A stretch of 64,000 nt of DNA. Source: Streptacidiphilus sp041262165. Its GTDB lineage: Bacteria; Actinomycetota; Actinomycetes; Streptomycetales; Streptomycetaceae. The notes under the pieces are model-generated. The model had not been told where the DNA came from, made no database searches, and saw only the letters and a list, made by a program, of their open reading frames with translations. The translations under genes and the position numbers were made by a program. The stretch's first letter is position 1, and each line of letters opens with the position of its first letter. This document shows, piece after piece, positions 7,575-19,100 of this stretch. The DNA is taken from assembly GCF_041262165.1 (NCBI RefSeq), contig NZ_JBGCBY010000041.1:1-64000 (forward strand), written 5' to 3'.

Positions 7575-10500
7575 CTAGTTGAAGTTGGCCGGGTTGATGG
7601 TTGTGGTGTCGCCGGCGGCTTCTGCGTCGGTTAGGGGTAGTGCGGTGTTGTAGATGTGGACGTCGCTGATCTGGCCGGGGAATTGGCCGGTGCTGCCTGG
7701 GTCGCCGGTGGTGGTGTTGTCCTTGTCGGTTCCTCCGATGAGGAGGGGGCCGCCGGTGGCGGTCCAGGGGGTGGGGTCGGTGCCGGTGCCGGCGAGTTGT
7801 CCGTTGACGTACAGGCTCATGGTGTTGGTGGTGGCGTCGAAGGTTGCGACCAGGTGGGTCCAGGTGCCTCCGGGGGCGGGCACGTTGTATCCGGCGTTGT
7901 AGTAGGTGGTTGGGGTGGCGGCGTCGTTGCTGGGGGCGACGAGGGTCCAGCCGTGGAGGGCGACGGAGTATTGGAGGTAGAAGGCGCACCGGGTGCTGGT
8001 GGCGTCGCGTTGGCACAGGGCGGTGTGGTACTTGGTGGTGTCGTAGCCGGAGTTCAGTTTGACCCAGGCGGAGACGGTGTAGCTGCCGGTGGTGACGGCG
8101 GGCGTGGGGGTGGCGGCGTAGCCGGTGGTGCCGTCCAGGTTGAGGACGGTGCCGCGGGTGGCGTCGGTGGACCAGGAGGCGCCGGTGCTGGTGAGTGTGG
8201 CGGGCAGGGTGCCGGTGGAGTCTTTTGCGGTGGTGCCGGCCGCGTCGGTGAGGGTCCACCAGTTGGTTGCGGTGTTGCTGATGGCGCCCAGGTTGACGGG
8301 GTTGGTGCCGATGGCGGGGGTGGTGCCGATGGCGCTGTCGTAGACGTGGACATCGGAGATGGAGCCGTTGAAGCCGCTGGTGGGGTTGTCAGTGGTGCTG
8401 CCGTCGGCGGACAGTGCGGTCATCGCCCCGATGTTCAGGACGTGGTTGGCGTCGTACTGGGGGGTGAGGTTGTTGTTGGTGCCTGCTTTGCGGCCGTTGA
8501 CGTACAGCGTCATCGTGCCGGTGGGTGCGTCATAGACACCGACCAGGTGGGTCCAGGTGCTGAGGGCGGCTGTGTTGGTGTCGGGTGCGTGGATGGTGTT
8601 GGCGCTGGTGTCCGAGCTGGTGTCGCTGTCGGTGGTGGTGAAGTCCCAGGCGTTGAGGGAGCCGTTGTAGCCGAGTTGGAAGGCTTGGTGGTTGTTGGTG
8701 CCTTGGCCGACGGCCCACTGGTCGTGGCCGCCGTTGGTGGTGGTGAGGTTGACCCAGGCGGAGACGGTGTAGCTCTTGGTGGTGTCTAGGGCGGGTCCGC
8801 TGGTGGCGGCGTAGCCGGTGGTGGTGGCGTCGGTGCCGGTGTTGGTGAACGTCAGGATGTTGTTGCTGGTGTTCTTCGAGGCCTGCGCGGTGTCGGCTTG
8901 GGCGAGGGCCGGGTCGGGTTTGCCCCAGACGGCGGTGTTGCTGAGGGTGAGGTTGAGCTGGTTGGTGTCGCTGCCGCTGGTGCCCAGGCTGCCGGAGTCG
9001 GCAGGTGCGCCGCCTCCTTCGGTCAGGGCCCACCAGTGGGTGGGCAGGGTGGTGGGGTCCTGCAGGCTCAGGGAGCCGGGGGCGGTGCGCCCGCCGGGGT
9101 ATTCGACCAGTCGGCCGTGGGTGTCGACGGCGTACAGGTCGGGGATGCCGTCGGGGCCGCCGGAGGGGCTGTTGATGTCTCCGGGGGAGGCGATGCTCGG
9201 GTAGGCAGAGGTGGGCACTGCTGCGATCGGTGTCTGGGTGGCCGCGGGCAGTGGGGCGGTGTTGCCGGCGTTCCAGTTCTGGGCGTTGCCTGCGTTGCAG
9301 TCGTAGAGCTGCAGTTGGGTGCCGTTGGTGATGGAGGAGGCGGGGTCGTCCAGGCAGCGTCCGGAGACGGGGTTGATCAGGGAGCCGTTGGGGCCGGGCG
9401 TCCACTGCTGGTTGGCGCCGCCGTTGCAGGTGTACAGGTCGATGGGGGTGTAGTTGGCCTTGCCGGCGTAGTAGGCGTCCAGGCACATGCCCATGGCGCG
9501 CACGGTGCCGTCGGTGCCCAGGACCCAGTTCTGCGCGTTGGTTCCGTTGCAGGTGTGGATCTGGACCTTGTTGCCGGGTGTGGTCAGGCTCAGGTTGTCG
9601 TCCACGCACAGGTGGGTGCTGCCGTTGCTGAGTGCGGAGGTCAGCGGGTTTGTGCCGGTGGGCGCGTGGAGCAGGGTGGGGAGTTGGGTGCTGGCGTCCA
9701 GGGTGATCGGGTAGGTGTAGACGGTGCCGTAGGTGTCGCGGACCCACAGGGTGGGGGTGCCGCTGACGGTGCCGGGAGTGATGAGGGTGTCGGGGGACCA
9801 GTCGCCGTCACCGAGCAGCACCGGGTTGCTCAGGACGCCGCCGGAGGCGCCGGTGTAGAGCCACAGTTGGCCGTTCTCCACGGTGATCAGGTCGGCGATT
9901 CCCGGGGTGTGCACGGCGCCGGGTGCGGCGATCTGGGTGACGTTGTTCCAGTCCGTGCTGTCGTAGTTCGGGCTTCCCGCGCCGGTACCGCAGCGGGCGG
10001 TCGGGGGTGCGTAAGCTCCGGTCAGGCATCCGGGCTTGGTGACGTGGACGTTGCGTTGGGTGGTGAAGCCGGGGGTGGCCCCGGTGGGGCTGGGGTCGCC
10101 GGGGGAGGTGCCGTCGAGGTTGTTCTTGACCAGGTACATCTGGTGCGGCAGGGCTTTGATGTTGAGGGCGAACAGGTCGTCGATCTGCTGGCCGAACTGG
10201 TTGCCCTTGTGGGCGATCAGGTAGTCGTTCCAGCTGCCGGTGCCGCCTGCGGGGGTGTCGGTGTGTGCGGCCAGGAGTACGGGCCCGGTGTAGTCCTTGG
10301 TGGCGTAGCTGCCCAGGGGTTTGGTGCTCTGGGCGGGGTCGGTGTTGCCGGGGATCAGGGTGAGGTCGCCGGTGGAGGTGGTGGCGACCAGGTCGGGGAT
10401 GTGGTCGCCGGTCACGTCGCCGGGGGTGACCTGGGTGGTGGGGTTCCAGGGGGCGGTGTAGGTGTAGCTGGCGGGGGCCTGGGAGGCGTTGCCGGCCTTG

Positions 10501-12902
10501 TCGACGGCTACGACGTACAGGGTGTGCACGCCCCAGCCAGTGACGGGGACCTTGGTCAGGGTGGCGCTCGCGGTGGGATCGCCGTTGGCGTCGGTGCCGG
10601 TAGTGCTGACCGCGACGGTGGTGCCGTTGTTGGCATCGGGCGGGCTGTCCAGGCGCCAGCGGAAGTGGTCGATGCCGCTGGCCTGGCAGGGGTCCAGGGT
10701 GCAGGTGTTGTTGGGGAGCGGGTCGGTGGCGTTCACGCTGAACGTGGTGTTCACGCCGGTGCCCGCGTACACGATGGGGTTGGCGACGCCGGTGCCCACC
10801 GGGGGGAAGGAGGGGTTGGTGGTGACCACCGGAGAGGTGGGCGGGGTGGCGTCGACGGTGAAGTGGCAGTTGGAGTAGGAGTTGCCGTAGAGGACGCCGT
10901 CGTAGCCCTGGACGCTGAAGCCGTAGCGGTGCCCGTCCTGGATCTGGAACCCGATGGGTTCGGCGACGGGTGTCCCGGACGCCTGGGGGTTCGCGTAGTC
11001 CCATTTGACCGTGGCCGGGTTGCCGGAGGTGTCCTTGGTCATGTCGTCCCAGATGTGGAACTCGGCCGTGACGTTGGTGCCCGACACCTGGGAGGAGACG
11101 GTGGTGTTCAGCTTGATGTTGCTGCTGGACCCGTTCATTGAGGTGGCCCCGAGCCAGCCGCTGGCCGCGTCGTTGCACGCCGCGCCGTTACTGGTGGCCA
11201 GCGGGCCGGGAGTGACGGTGGGGTAGGTGACCGACGGCGGGATGTCGAAGTAGGTGGTCAGCGTGATCGAGCTCGAGAAGCGCAGGTAGTTGACGCTGTT
11301 GGACTCGTCACCGAACAGGCCCACGGTCCAGGACCCGATGCCGGCTGCGGCGATCTTCTGGGCCTGGGTGGTGACAGTGAATACGGCGTCGTGGTTGCTG
11401 CAGAGACTGTTCGGGGGGTTGGCGGCGCTGGGGATGGTGGTGCTCGCCGCGGCGTATCCGGCGCTGTCGCCGGGCTGGTTGTTCCAGTCGGTGGTGGGGC
11501 CGATCGACCCGGTTGTGTGCAGGGTGATCGGCTGGTTCTGGTTGCAGTTCCAGCTGTCCGCGTAGGTGGCCGGGGCGGTGACGGTGGCCTTGGAGATGAC
11601 CATGCTGGAGTTGAGGTTGCTGGTGTTCAGTGCATAGAAGGAGCGTTCCTTGCCGCTGCCGCAGGCGCCGCCGTTTCCCTGGTAGCCCACGCCTTCGCCG
11701 TGGAGCTGGGGCTTGTTGTATTGGGGGGAGCTGGAGCAGTTGTTGTAGGTGCTGGAGTAGACCTCGTCGTAGGCGTTGGACGGACTGGACGCGGGGTTGA
11801 CGTACGGGTCGAGATACAAGGGGTAGGTGGTGCTGGGGGAGGTGAGCACCGCGGCGTCCGGTGTCAGGGTGATGCCGCTGGCGGTGGTGGTCATTGCGAT
11901 CGGGTCCACCTGGGCGCCGGTTCCTGGCCCGTCGGGCGAGGACGCCGTGGCCCCTGTGCCGGCATCAGGAGTGCTGCTGGCCGAGGGAGTCGCGCTCGCA
12001 GTGGCGAGGGCTGCCGCGCGCATCTGCGCGGACTGCGCGGACGGGCTCGCCGACGCACCGGCCGACACGGATGCGGATGCGGATGTCGATGCCGAGGGGC
12101 TGGGGGCGGGGGAGCTGGTGGCGGTGCTGCTGGAGTCCCACATCACCGGGGTCGGGCTGGTGTAGGCGAGGGTTCCGTCGGCGCGCGTGGCGGCCATGCC
12201 GCCCGAAGCGGTGGCCGCCAGGGTCAGGCCGCTGGTGGACGCGGCCAGGGTGAGCTGCTTCAATTGCGGGTTGGCTGCCGCGGTGGCGTCGTGGATGATC
12301 AGGACATCGCTGAAGCCGCCCTGGTCTGTGACGGATACGGACAAGTCCACGCCGGGCAGGACAGACTGGTACACGGCGGTGTCGCCGCTGACCGTCGGTG
12401 TGGGCAGGGTGAACGGCATGGTCAGCGCCATGCTGTGTCCGGCCGGGTCGGTCAAGGTGGCCAGCGGGCCGCCCCCGCCCCCGGACAGCTTGATTGCGCT
12501 CGCGCTGGCCTTGGGCGCCAGCGTCCCGTTGCTGTTCGCCGTGAGTGTCGCGTCCAGTGCGCTCCATACGCCGTTCTGCTGCACCCGCACCGGAAGCGGA
12601 TTGAGCTGGGAGGTGAGAGTGCCGTCCGGCTGCGCGGTGATGAGCTGTGTCGCGGTGGTGAGGGAGTCCACGGTGACGGGCTTGCCGGTGGAGACGGCCT
12701 GCAGCAGCGCGGTCTGCTCCGCGTTGGTGCTGGTGATTGCGGGCGGTGTGGGTGCGGTGACCGGGGCGGGCGCGGGAGGCGCTGTGTCGGCGAGCGCTGG
12801 GGTGGCGGTGCCGCCCAGCAGCAGGGCGCCGAGCGCGGGTATCAACGTCCAGCGCGACAGCGGCTGTTGCCGCCGGGCACGAGGACTGGACAAATGAGGC
12901 AC
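7575..12902 (-). CDS. giant secreted LamG / ricin-B lectin / FG-GAP protein
   Basis: 1775 residues from GTG 12900-12902. In-frame starts up to 13073 exist, but this one directly precedes the signal peptide (WTLIPALGALLLGGTATPALA). Order by eye: signal peptide 1-39; beta-rich N-domain; Ser/Ala/Pro linker about 257-317; DNRLRE-like region about 370-560; Ig/FN3-like modules; FG-GAP-type repeat at about 825 (GDVTGDHIPDLVATTSTGDL); ricin-B trefoil about 1085-1215 with repeated QxW ends (AQNWVLG, NQQWTPG, AQNWN); a second FG-GAP-like unit near 1240; two LamG/ConA-like jelly rolls about 1330-1500 and 1560-1760 (SYTVSAWV in each). No catalytic site is visible. It probably binds glycans outside the cell. 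It is divergent from the RHS toxin gene and shares its lectin type, which suggests a joint role. Confidence 0.85.
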   Translation of the reverse strand: MPHLSSPRARRQQPLSRWTLIPALGALLLGGTATPALADTAPPAPAPVTAPTPPAITSTNAEQTALLQAVSTGKPVTVDSLTTATQLITAQPDGTLTSQLNPLPVRVQQNGVWSALDATLTANSNGTLAPKASASAIKLSGGGGGPLATLTDPAGHSMALTMPFTLPTPTVSGDTAVYQSVLPGVDLSVSVTDQGGFSDVLIIHDATAAANPQLKQLTLAASTSGLTLAATASGGMAATRADGTLAYTSPTPVMWDSSSTATSSPAPSPSASTSASASVSAGASASPSAQSAQMRAAALATASATPSASSTPDAGTGATASSPDGPGTGAQVDPIAMTTTASGITLTPDAAVLTSPSTTYPLYLDPYVNPASSPSNAYDEVYSSTYNNCSSSPQYNKPQLHGEGVGYQGNGGACGSGKERSFYALNTSNLNSSMVISKATVTAPATYADSWNCNQNQPITLHTTGSIGPTTDWNNQPGDSAGYAAASTTIPSAANPPNSLCSNHDAVFTVTTQAQKIAAAGIGSWTVGLFGDESNSVNYLRFSSSITLTTYFDIPPSVTYPTVTPGPLATSNGAACNDAASGWLGATSMNGSSSNIKLNTTVSSQVSGTNVTAEFHIWDDMTKDTSGNPATVKWDYANPQASGTPVAEPIGFQIQDGHRYGFSVQGYDGVLYGNSYSNCHFTVDATPPTSPVVTTNPSFPPVGTGVANPIVYAGTGVNTTFSVNATDPLPNNTCTLDPCQASGIDHFRWRLDSPPDANNGTTVAVSTTGTDANGDPTASATLTKVPVTGWGVHTLYVVAVDKAGNASQAPASYTYTAPWNPTTQVTPGDVTGDHIPDLVATTSTGDLTLIPGNTDPAQSTKPLGSYATKDYTGPVLLAAHTDTPAGGTGSWNDYLIAHKGNQFGQQIDDLFALNIKALPHQMYLVKNNLDGTSPGDPSPTGATPGFTTQRNVHVTKPGCLTGAYAPPTARCGTGAGSPNYDSTDWNNVTQIAAPGAVHTPGIADLITVENGQLWLYTGASGGVLSNPVLLGDGDWSPDTLITPGTVSGTPTLWVRDTYGTVYTYPITLDASTQLPTLLHAPTGTNPLTSALSNGSTHLCVDDNLSLTTPGNKVQIHTCNGTNAQNWVLGTDGTVRAMGMCLDAYYAGKANYTPIDLYTCNGGANQQWTPGPNGSLINPVSGRCLDDPASSITNGTQLQLYDCNAGNAQNWNAGNTAPLPAATQTPIAAVPTSAYPSIASPGDINSPSGGPDGIPDLYAVDTHGRLVEYPGGRTAPGSLSLQDPTTLPTHWWALTEGGGAPADSGSLGTSGSDTNQLNLTLSNTAVWGKPDPALAQADTAQASKNTSNNILTFTNTGTDATTTGYAATSGPALDTTKSYTVSAWVNLTTTNGGHDQWAVGQGTNNHQAFQLGYNGSLNAWDFTTTDSDTSSDTSANTIHAPDTNTAALSTWTHLVGVYDAPTGTMTLYVNGRKAGTNNNLTPQYDANHVLNIGAMTALSADGSTTDNPTSGFNGSISDVHVYDSAIGTTPAIGTNPVNLGAISNTATNWWTLTDAAGTTAKDSTGTLPATLTSTGASWSTDATRGTVLNLDGTTGYAATPTPAVTTGSYTVSAWVKLNSGYDTTKYHTALCQRDATSTRCAFYLQYSVALHGWTLVAPSNDAATPTTYYNAGYNVPAPGGTWTHLVATFDATTNTMSLYVNGQLAGTGTDPTPWTATGGPLLIGGTDKDNTTTGDPGSTGQFPGQISDVHIYNTALPLTDAEAAGDTTTINPANFN

Positions 12903-13195
12903 AGGATTCCCTTTGCTTGACGCGAAGACTGAGCGATGTGACGTCCGACACATCCGGCGATGATTCGGGTGTGACGCACGGTTACGCGGTGTCCGGTTTG
13001 CCATCCCGTGATGCCGTTCGCCCCCGCACAAAAAGGACACAACTGACGCACAATCAGGAAAAGTCCAGGTCACAGCGCCGGGACAGGGTATGGCGCTGAC
13101 ACGACCTCATCAATAGCCTCCCGTTGGATCACACGCCTGTGCGATCGCGATTGTCGCGTTCCGTTAGGGGCGTGTGTTCCACAAAGGGGCCTGAA
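12903..13195. promoter_or_regulatory. divergent promoter region between the two giant genes
   Basis: About 290 bases separate the GTG of the LamG gene and the chosen GTG of the RHS gene, so promoters of both should lie here. The middle is relatively A-rich (CACAAAAAGGACACAACTG at about 13026-13044). I see no clear operator palindrome. Confidence 0.5.
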
Positions 13196-16100
13196 GTGAC
13201 TGGTCGGCGGCGCTGGTTCGCGAGCGTGCAGCATCGGGTGTGGGGTCGTGCGCTCACTTGCGCGACGGCGGCCACGGCTGTTGTGGCGCTGGGCGTGCCG
13301 ATGGCGGTAGCCCAAGGGGTGGGCCCGTACCACTTCACGGGCACGGTCTGGAACCCGAAGGCCCTGCCGGCAACCCCGGCCGTTGGCGGCCACGCGCTGG
13401 CCACGCCTAAGCCGCCATCGCACCCGAAGGGCTACAAGGCCCTGGGCCACTACCAGATAGCCGCGCCCGCATGGCCCGCGGCCGGGACCACCACCGTCGC
13501 CCTCACCCGCACCGTCACCACAGGCACAGCAGCGGGGCCCCCCACGGCCTCAGCCTCCGCCTCCGCGCGTGCTGGCCTGCAGCCACGTGCGGCCGCAGGG
13601 ACCCGCGGCAGCGGTTCCCCTTCTACGTCCGGGGCGGCGGGCGCCTCATCCGCCGCGTCTCCTTCGGCCGCGGCCGCGGCCACGGGGTCGCAGGTTGTGC
13701 CTGCGGCAGGTCCGGTCAAGGCCGGGGGACTGCCGGTCTGGGTGGCCCCGGCCGCGTCCCCTGGGCGCGGTGCCCGCGTCACGGGTTCTGCCGGCGTGGC
13801 CGCCGCGTCGGGTCCGGCTCAAGTGAAGGTCCAGGTCGCTTCGCATGCGCAGACCGTGGCGGCGGGCGGTGACGGGCTGCTGGTCGGCCTGACCCGCGCT
13901 GACGGACAGGGCACGACAGGATCAGTACAGGTCGTGTTGGACTACGCAGCGCTCGCCAAGGCCTTCGGCGGCGGCTTCGGATCCCGACTGGTGCTGTTCC
14001 AGGTCCCGGCTTGCGCGTTGACGACCCCTCAACTTGCCGCGTGCCGCACACGCACCCCGATCCAGTTCTCCAACCGTGCGGGCGCGGACCAGCTCACCGC
14101 GACCGTGACCCTCGCACCAGCGGCGACTTCCTCCGGGGGAGCGCGGTCGCGGACCGCGGGTGCGGCGATGCCGTCGATGGCGATGGCGCCCGCGACGGCG
14201 GTGATGGCGACCTCGGGCACTTCGGGCTCGCAGGGCAACTACGCGGCGACCTCGCTCAATCCGTCCGGGACCTGGCAGACCTCCGGCACCGGCGCCTACA
14301 CCTATGCCTATCCGATTGACCTGCCCGCCGCGGTGGGCGGCAACGCCCCATCGGTGGCGCTGTCCTACGACTCGCAGTCGGTGGACGGGGAGACCTCGGC
14401 CCGCAACTCCCAGTCCTCGTGGCTGGGCGACGGCTGGTCATACGCACCGGGCTTCGTCGAGCAGTCCTACCGCTCCTGCGGCTCGCTGCTGGATTCCAGC
14501 GGCAACCGGATCCTGAAGGGGTCGGGGGACCAGTGCTGGGCGGGCGACAATGCCACGGTCTCCTTCGGCTCGCACTCCGGGGTCCTGGTGCCCACCGCCA
14601 CCGATACGACGGTGCCAGGTGAGGTCAAGGCGTGGAAGTTGCAGGGCGATGACGGCACCGTGGTCCAGGAGCTGTCGGGTGCGGCCAACGGCCTGCAGGA
14701 CGGCATCTACTACCGGATCTTGACCACCGACGGCTCGGCGGCCTACTTCGGCTCGGACCACGCGCCCGCCGGTGTCGGCAACTTGGCGCTGGCCCAGTCC
14801 GGGACACCGTCGGACGCCTCGACGAACTCGGCGTGGGGTGTGCCGGTGCTGCACCCCGTGGCCGGTGACCCGTGCTACGACTCCTCCAAGGGCACGGCCT
14901 CGCAGTGCGCCAAGCCGCAGGGCTGGCGCTGGAACCTGGATTTCACCGTCTCCCCGACCGGCTTCGTCCAGCGTTACGACTACGCCACCGAGACCAACTA
15001 CTACGACCTCGGCGGCGGCCAGGTCGCGGCGAGCAACGGCTCGGGCACGCTGACCGCGTACACCCGCGGCGGCACCCTGACCCAGATCTCCTACGGCTAC
15101 CAGCTGGCCGACGAGCTGGCCGGGCGCACCCCGGCGGCGCAGGTGGTCTTCGCCTCCAAGCAGCGCTGCCAGACGAGTTCCACCTTCACGGACTGCTCGG
15201 TCGGGAACCTGAACCAGAACACCGCCCCCAACTGGCCCGACGTCCCCTACGACCTGAACTGCCCCTCCACCGACAGCACCACCCTGCCGCCGGGCTCCAC
15301 CACGGTCCCCCCGAACGTGTGCATCACCGCCTCGCCCTCCTTCTGGACCACCACCCGCCTGGACTCGATCACCACCAACGTGCACGTCATCGACCCGGTC
15401 ACCAAGGCCGACAAGGGCCTGCTGCCGGTGGACTCCTACCAGCTCGGGCAGGTGTTCTCCGACGCGGGCGGCACCACCGACCCGGTGACAGGCACCACGG
15501 TGGACCCCAAGGACGCCGGCTCGCTGCAGGCGGTGATGTGGCTGCAGTCGATCCAGCACACCGGCTCCGACACCTACGGCAACGGCAACAGCCCGCTCAC
15601 CCTGAACCAGGTCTCCTTCACCGGCACCGAGATCGACAACCGGGTCAACGACGTCTCCCCGTCCGCACCACCCCTCTACCACCCCAGGATCTCCTCGATC
15701 CAGACGGAGACCGGCGAGTCGATCTCCGTGAACTACAACCTCAACCCCTGCCATGGATTGAGCCTGTCCTTCGCCGCCGCGGACTCCAACACCCACTCCT
15801 GCTTCCCGGTGTACTGGGCACCCCCCGGCGCCTCGCTACCGATCCAGGACTGGTTCAACAAGACCACCGTGCACTCCGTCGTGGTGGCCGACCTGACCAA
15901 CGCCCACCAGTACACCCCCAACGGCAAGATCGCCGCCGGCTCGGAGACCCAAGTCTCCACCTACGCCTACGGCACCCCGGCCTGGCACCGCGACGACTCA
16001 GCCCTGACCGACGACCAGTACCGCACCTGGGACCAGTTCCGCGGCTACAGCACCGTCACCGTGCAGACCGGCGCCGCCCCCGAGCCGGTCACCCAGCAGA

Positions 16101-19100
16101 CCACCACCTACCTGCAGGGCATGGACGGCGACTACAAGGCCGACGGCACCAAGCGCGCCATCACGATCAGCGACAGCGTCGGCGACCAGGTCACCGACTC
16201 TAACTGGCTGGCCGGCACCGCCCTGGAGACCGACTCCTACACTGCCGCCGGCAGCGGCACGATCAACGCCAAGTCCGTCTCCGGCCCCTTCCAGGTCACC
16301 ACCACCGCCGATACCGCGCAAAGCCCCTGGACCGACTGGACCCAAGCCGACAACCCCGGCCAAACCCAGCCCACCCTGTCGACCCTGCCGGACCTGGTCG
16401 CCCACCGCACCCAGAACCTCACCACCCGCAGCTACGCGCTCCTGGCCGGCGGCACGACCTGGCGCCAGACCAAGACCGTCACCAGCTACGACACCCAAGG
16501 CCGGGTGACCACCGTCGACGCACTCGGCGACGTCAGCGACCCGACCCAGGAGAAGTGCACCACCACCAGCTACGCCGCACCCTCGGGCTTGAACCCGATG
16601 ATGCTGTCCTACCCGGACCAGGTCACCACCGTGCACGGCGGCTGCGCCGCGCCGACCTCGTCCACGCTGCTTTCGGACAAGCAGGTCTACTACGACGGCG
16701 ACGGCACGCTGACCAACCTGGGCACCTTCGGGCAGCTCGACCAAGGCAGCGCCTTCACTCCGGCAGCAGGTCAGGTCTCGGCGACCCGGATCGCCACCTC
16801 CTACAGCGGCAGCACCGAGAACTGGCAGACCACCGCTGCCATGACTTACGACGGCGGTGGCAGGGTCACCAAGACCCTGGACACCAACGGCCTGGCCACG
16901 ACCACCGCCTTCAGCCCCGCGTGGAACACCGGGGGCGGGAACACCAACCCGACCGGCATGGCCTCCACCAACCCCCAGGGCTGGACCACCTCCTCGACCC
17001 TGGACGCCCTGCGGAGCGTTGCCACCGAGAACGTGGACGCCAACGGCCGCGTCACCGACATCACCTACGACGCACTCGGTCGGCGCACCGCGGTGTGGCT
17101 GCCCGGGCGTTCCAACTCCGGTGGCCAGAGCGCGGACGAGACGTTCGCCTACTCCATCAACCCCGGTGCGGTACCCGCCCCCGGCGGCACCATCACCTCC
17201 CCTGGCGCCCCCAGCGCGGTGACCACCAACACCCTGCGCGACGACGGCACCTACGCCACCTCCATCAGCATCTACGACGGGATGCTGCAGCCGCGCCAGA
17301 CCCAGTCCACCGCGGTCGGCGACCAGAACTCCGGGCGCCTGATCGCAGACACCTTCTACGACTCCCACGGCTGGCCGCTTTCCACCTACGCCACCTACTC
17401 GGAGCCCAACAATCCGCCGTCCACCACCCTGTGGGCGGCCAACGAGACCGACATCCCCTCTGAGCAGGTCACCCAGTACGACGGCCAAGGCCGCAGCACG
17501 GCCTCGCAGCTGTACCACCAGGCCATCGAGCAGTGGCAGTCCACCACCACCTACCCCGGCGCGGACGAAACCGACGCCACCTCCCCGGCCGGCGGCACCA
17601 CCACCGCCAGCTTCACCAACGCCCTGGGCCAGACCACCGCCACCACGGTCAAGAACACAGCCAGCCTGGTCAAGCTCACCGGTGGTCAGATCATCCCCTC
17701 GGGCACGTCGCTGACCTCCGGCAGCGTGCGCCTGGCGATGCAGGCCGACGGCAACCTCGTGCTGTCCAGTCTGGCTACGAGCAAGCCCGTGTGGTCAACC
17801 AGTACCTCGGGCAACGCGGGCGCCTGGGCCCAGTACGGCACGGACGGCAACCTCGCCGTCTACACCACCGCCGGCACCCGGCTGTGGACCAGCGGCCTCG
17901 CAGCCGCCACCGGCTCGGTGCTGCAACTGCAGAACGACGCCAACCTGGTCATCTACAACAGCAGCGGCGCAGTGGCCTGGGCCAGCAACACCTGGCACAC
18001 CGCCAGTGAGGCCGATGCCACCACCCGCTACACCTACACCCCGGCCGGCCAGGTCTCCACCATCAAGGACACCGCCGGGAACCAGTGGTCCTACCAGTAC
18101 AACCTGCTCGGACAGAAGACCTCCCAGAGCGATCCCAACACCGGCACCACCACCTTTGACCAGTACGACAACCTGGGCAACCTGCAGCAGACCACCGATC
18201 CGCGCGGCCAGAAACTGTCCTACTCCTACGACTGGGACAACCGGGTCACCGCCACCTACGCCGCCGCCTGGTCCGCCACGCCGGACCCGACAACTGAGCT
18301 GTCCTCGGCGGTGTTCGACACCCTCGCCAAGGGCTACCCCACCTCGTCCACCAGCTACGTCGGCGGCGCCACCGGGAAGGCCTACACGCAGGCGGTCACC
18401 GGCTACAACACCGCCTACCAGCCCACCGGCACCACGCTGGCCGTCCCCACCACCGACGGGTTCACCCAGCCGGCGCTGCCCACCGGGCTGACCGCGCCCA
18501 CCGGGCAGACCCTCTTCGCCACTACCCCCACCTACACGCCCACCATCGGGCTGCTGTACACCACCACCTACCAGAACGACGGCGGCCTGCCCGGCGAGCA
18601 GATCACCTACGGATACAACCAGCAGGGCGGCCTCAACGGCTTCGGCGGCCTGATCACCCCGACCAACCTGCCCTCCTACGTCGACAACACCGTCCACGAC
18701 CCGTTCGGCCGCGTCCTGCAGACCAACTACGGGCCCAGCGGCAAGGAACTGGCCACCTACGACCAGTACGACGCCACCACCGGGCGCGTCTCCCAGACCT
18801 CCAGCATGCTGCAGCCCTCCACCACCGCACTGGACGTCACCAACTACCGCTACAACCAGGTCGGCGAGATCACCGCGATCGACGACCTGCAGAACAACAC
18901 CACCCACGACACCCAGTGCTTCACCTACGACTCCTTCCAACGCCTGACCCAGGCCTGGAGTGACACCGCCGGCATCACCACCCCCACCGTCACCCCGGTC
19001 GGCGGCGTCGGCGGCTGCAACACCAGCACCCCGACCACCACCGCCACCGCCCCGATCACCACCACCACCGTCGGCGGACCCGCCGCCTACTGGCAGACCT

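Noticed and set aside
8898..11141. A 747-codon plus-strand open frame opposite the LamG protein gene
   Set aside because: Its translation is almost only Gly, Val and Ala, typical of the antisense of a high-GC gene. The minus strand has clear domains, a signal peptide and a terminator.
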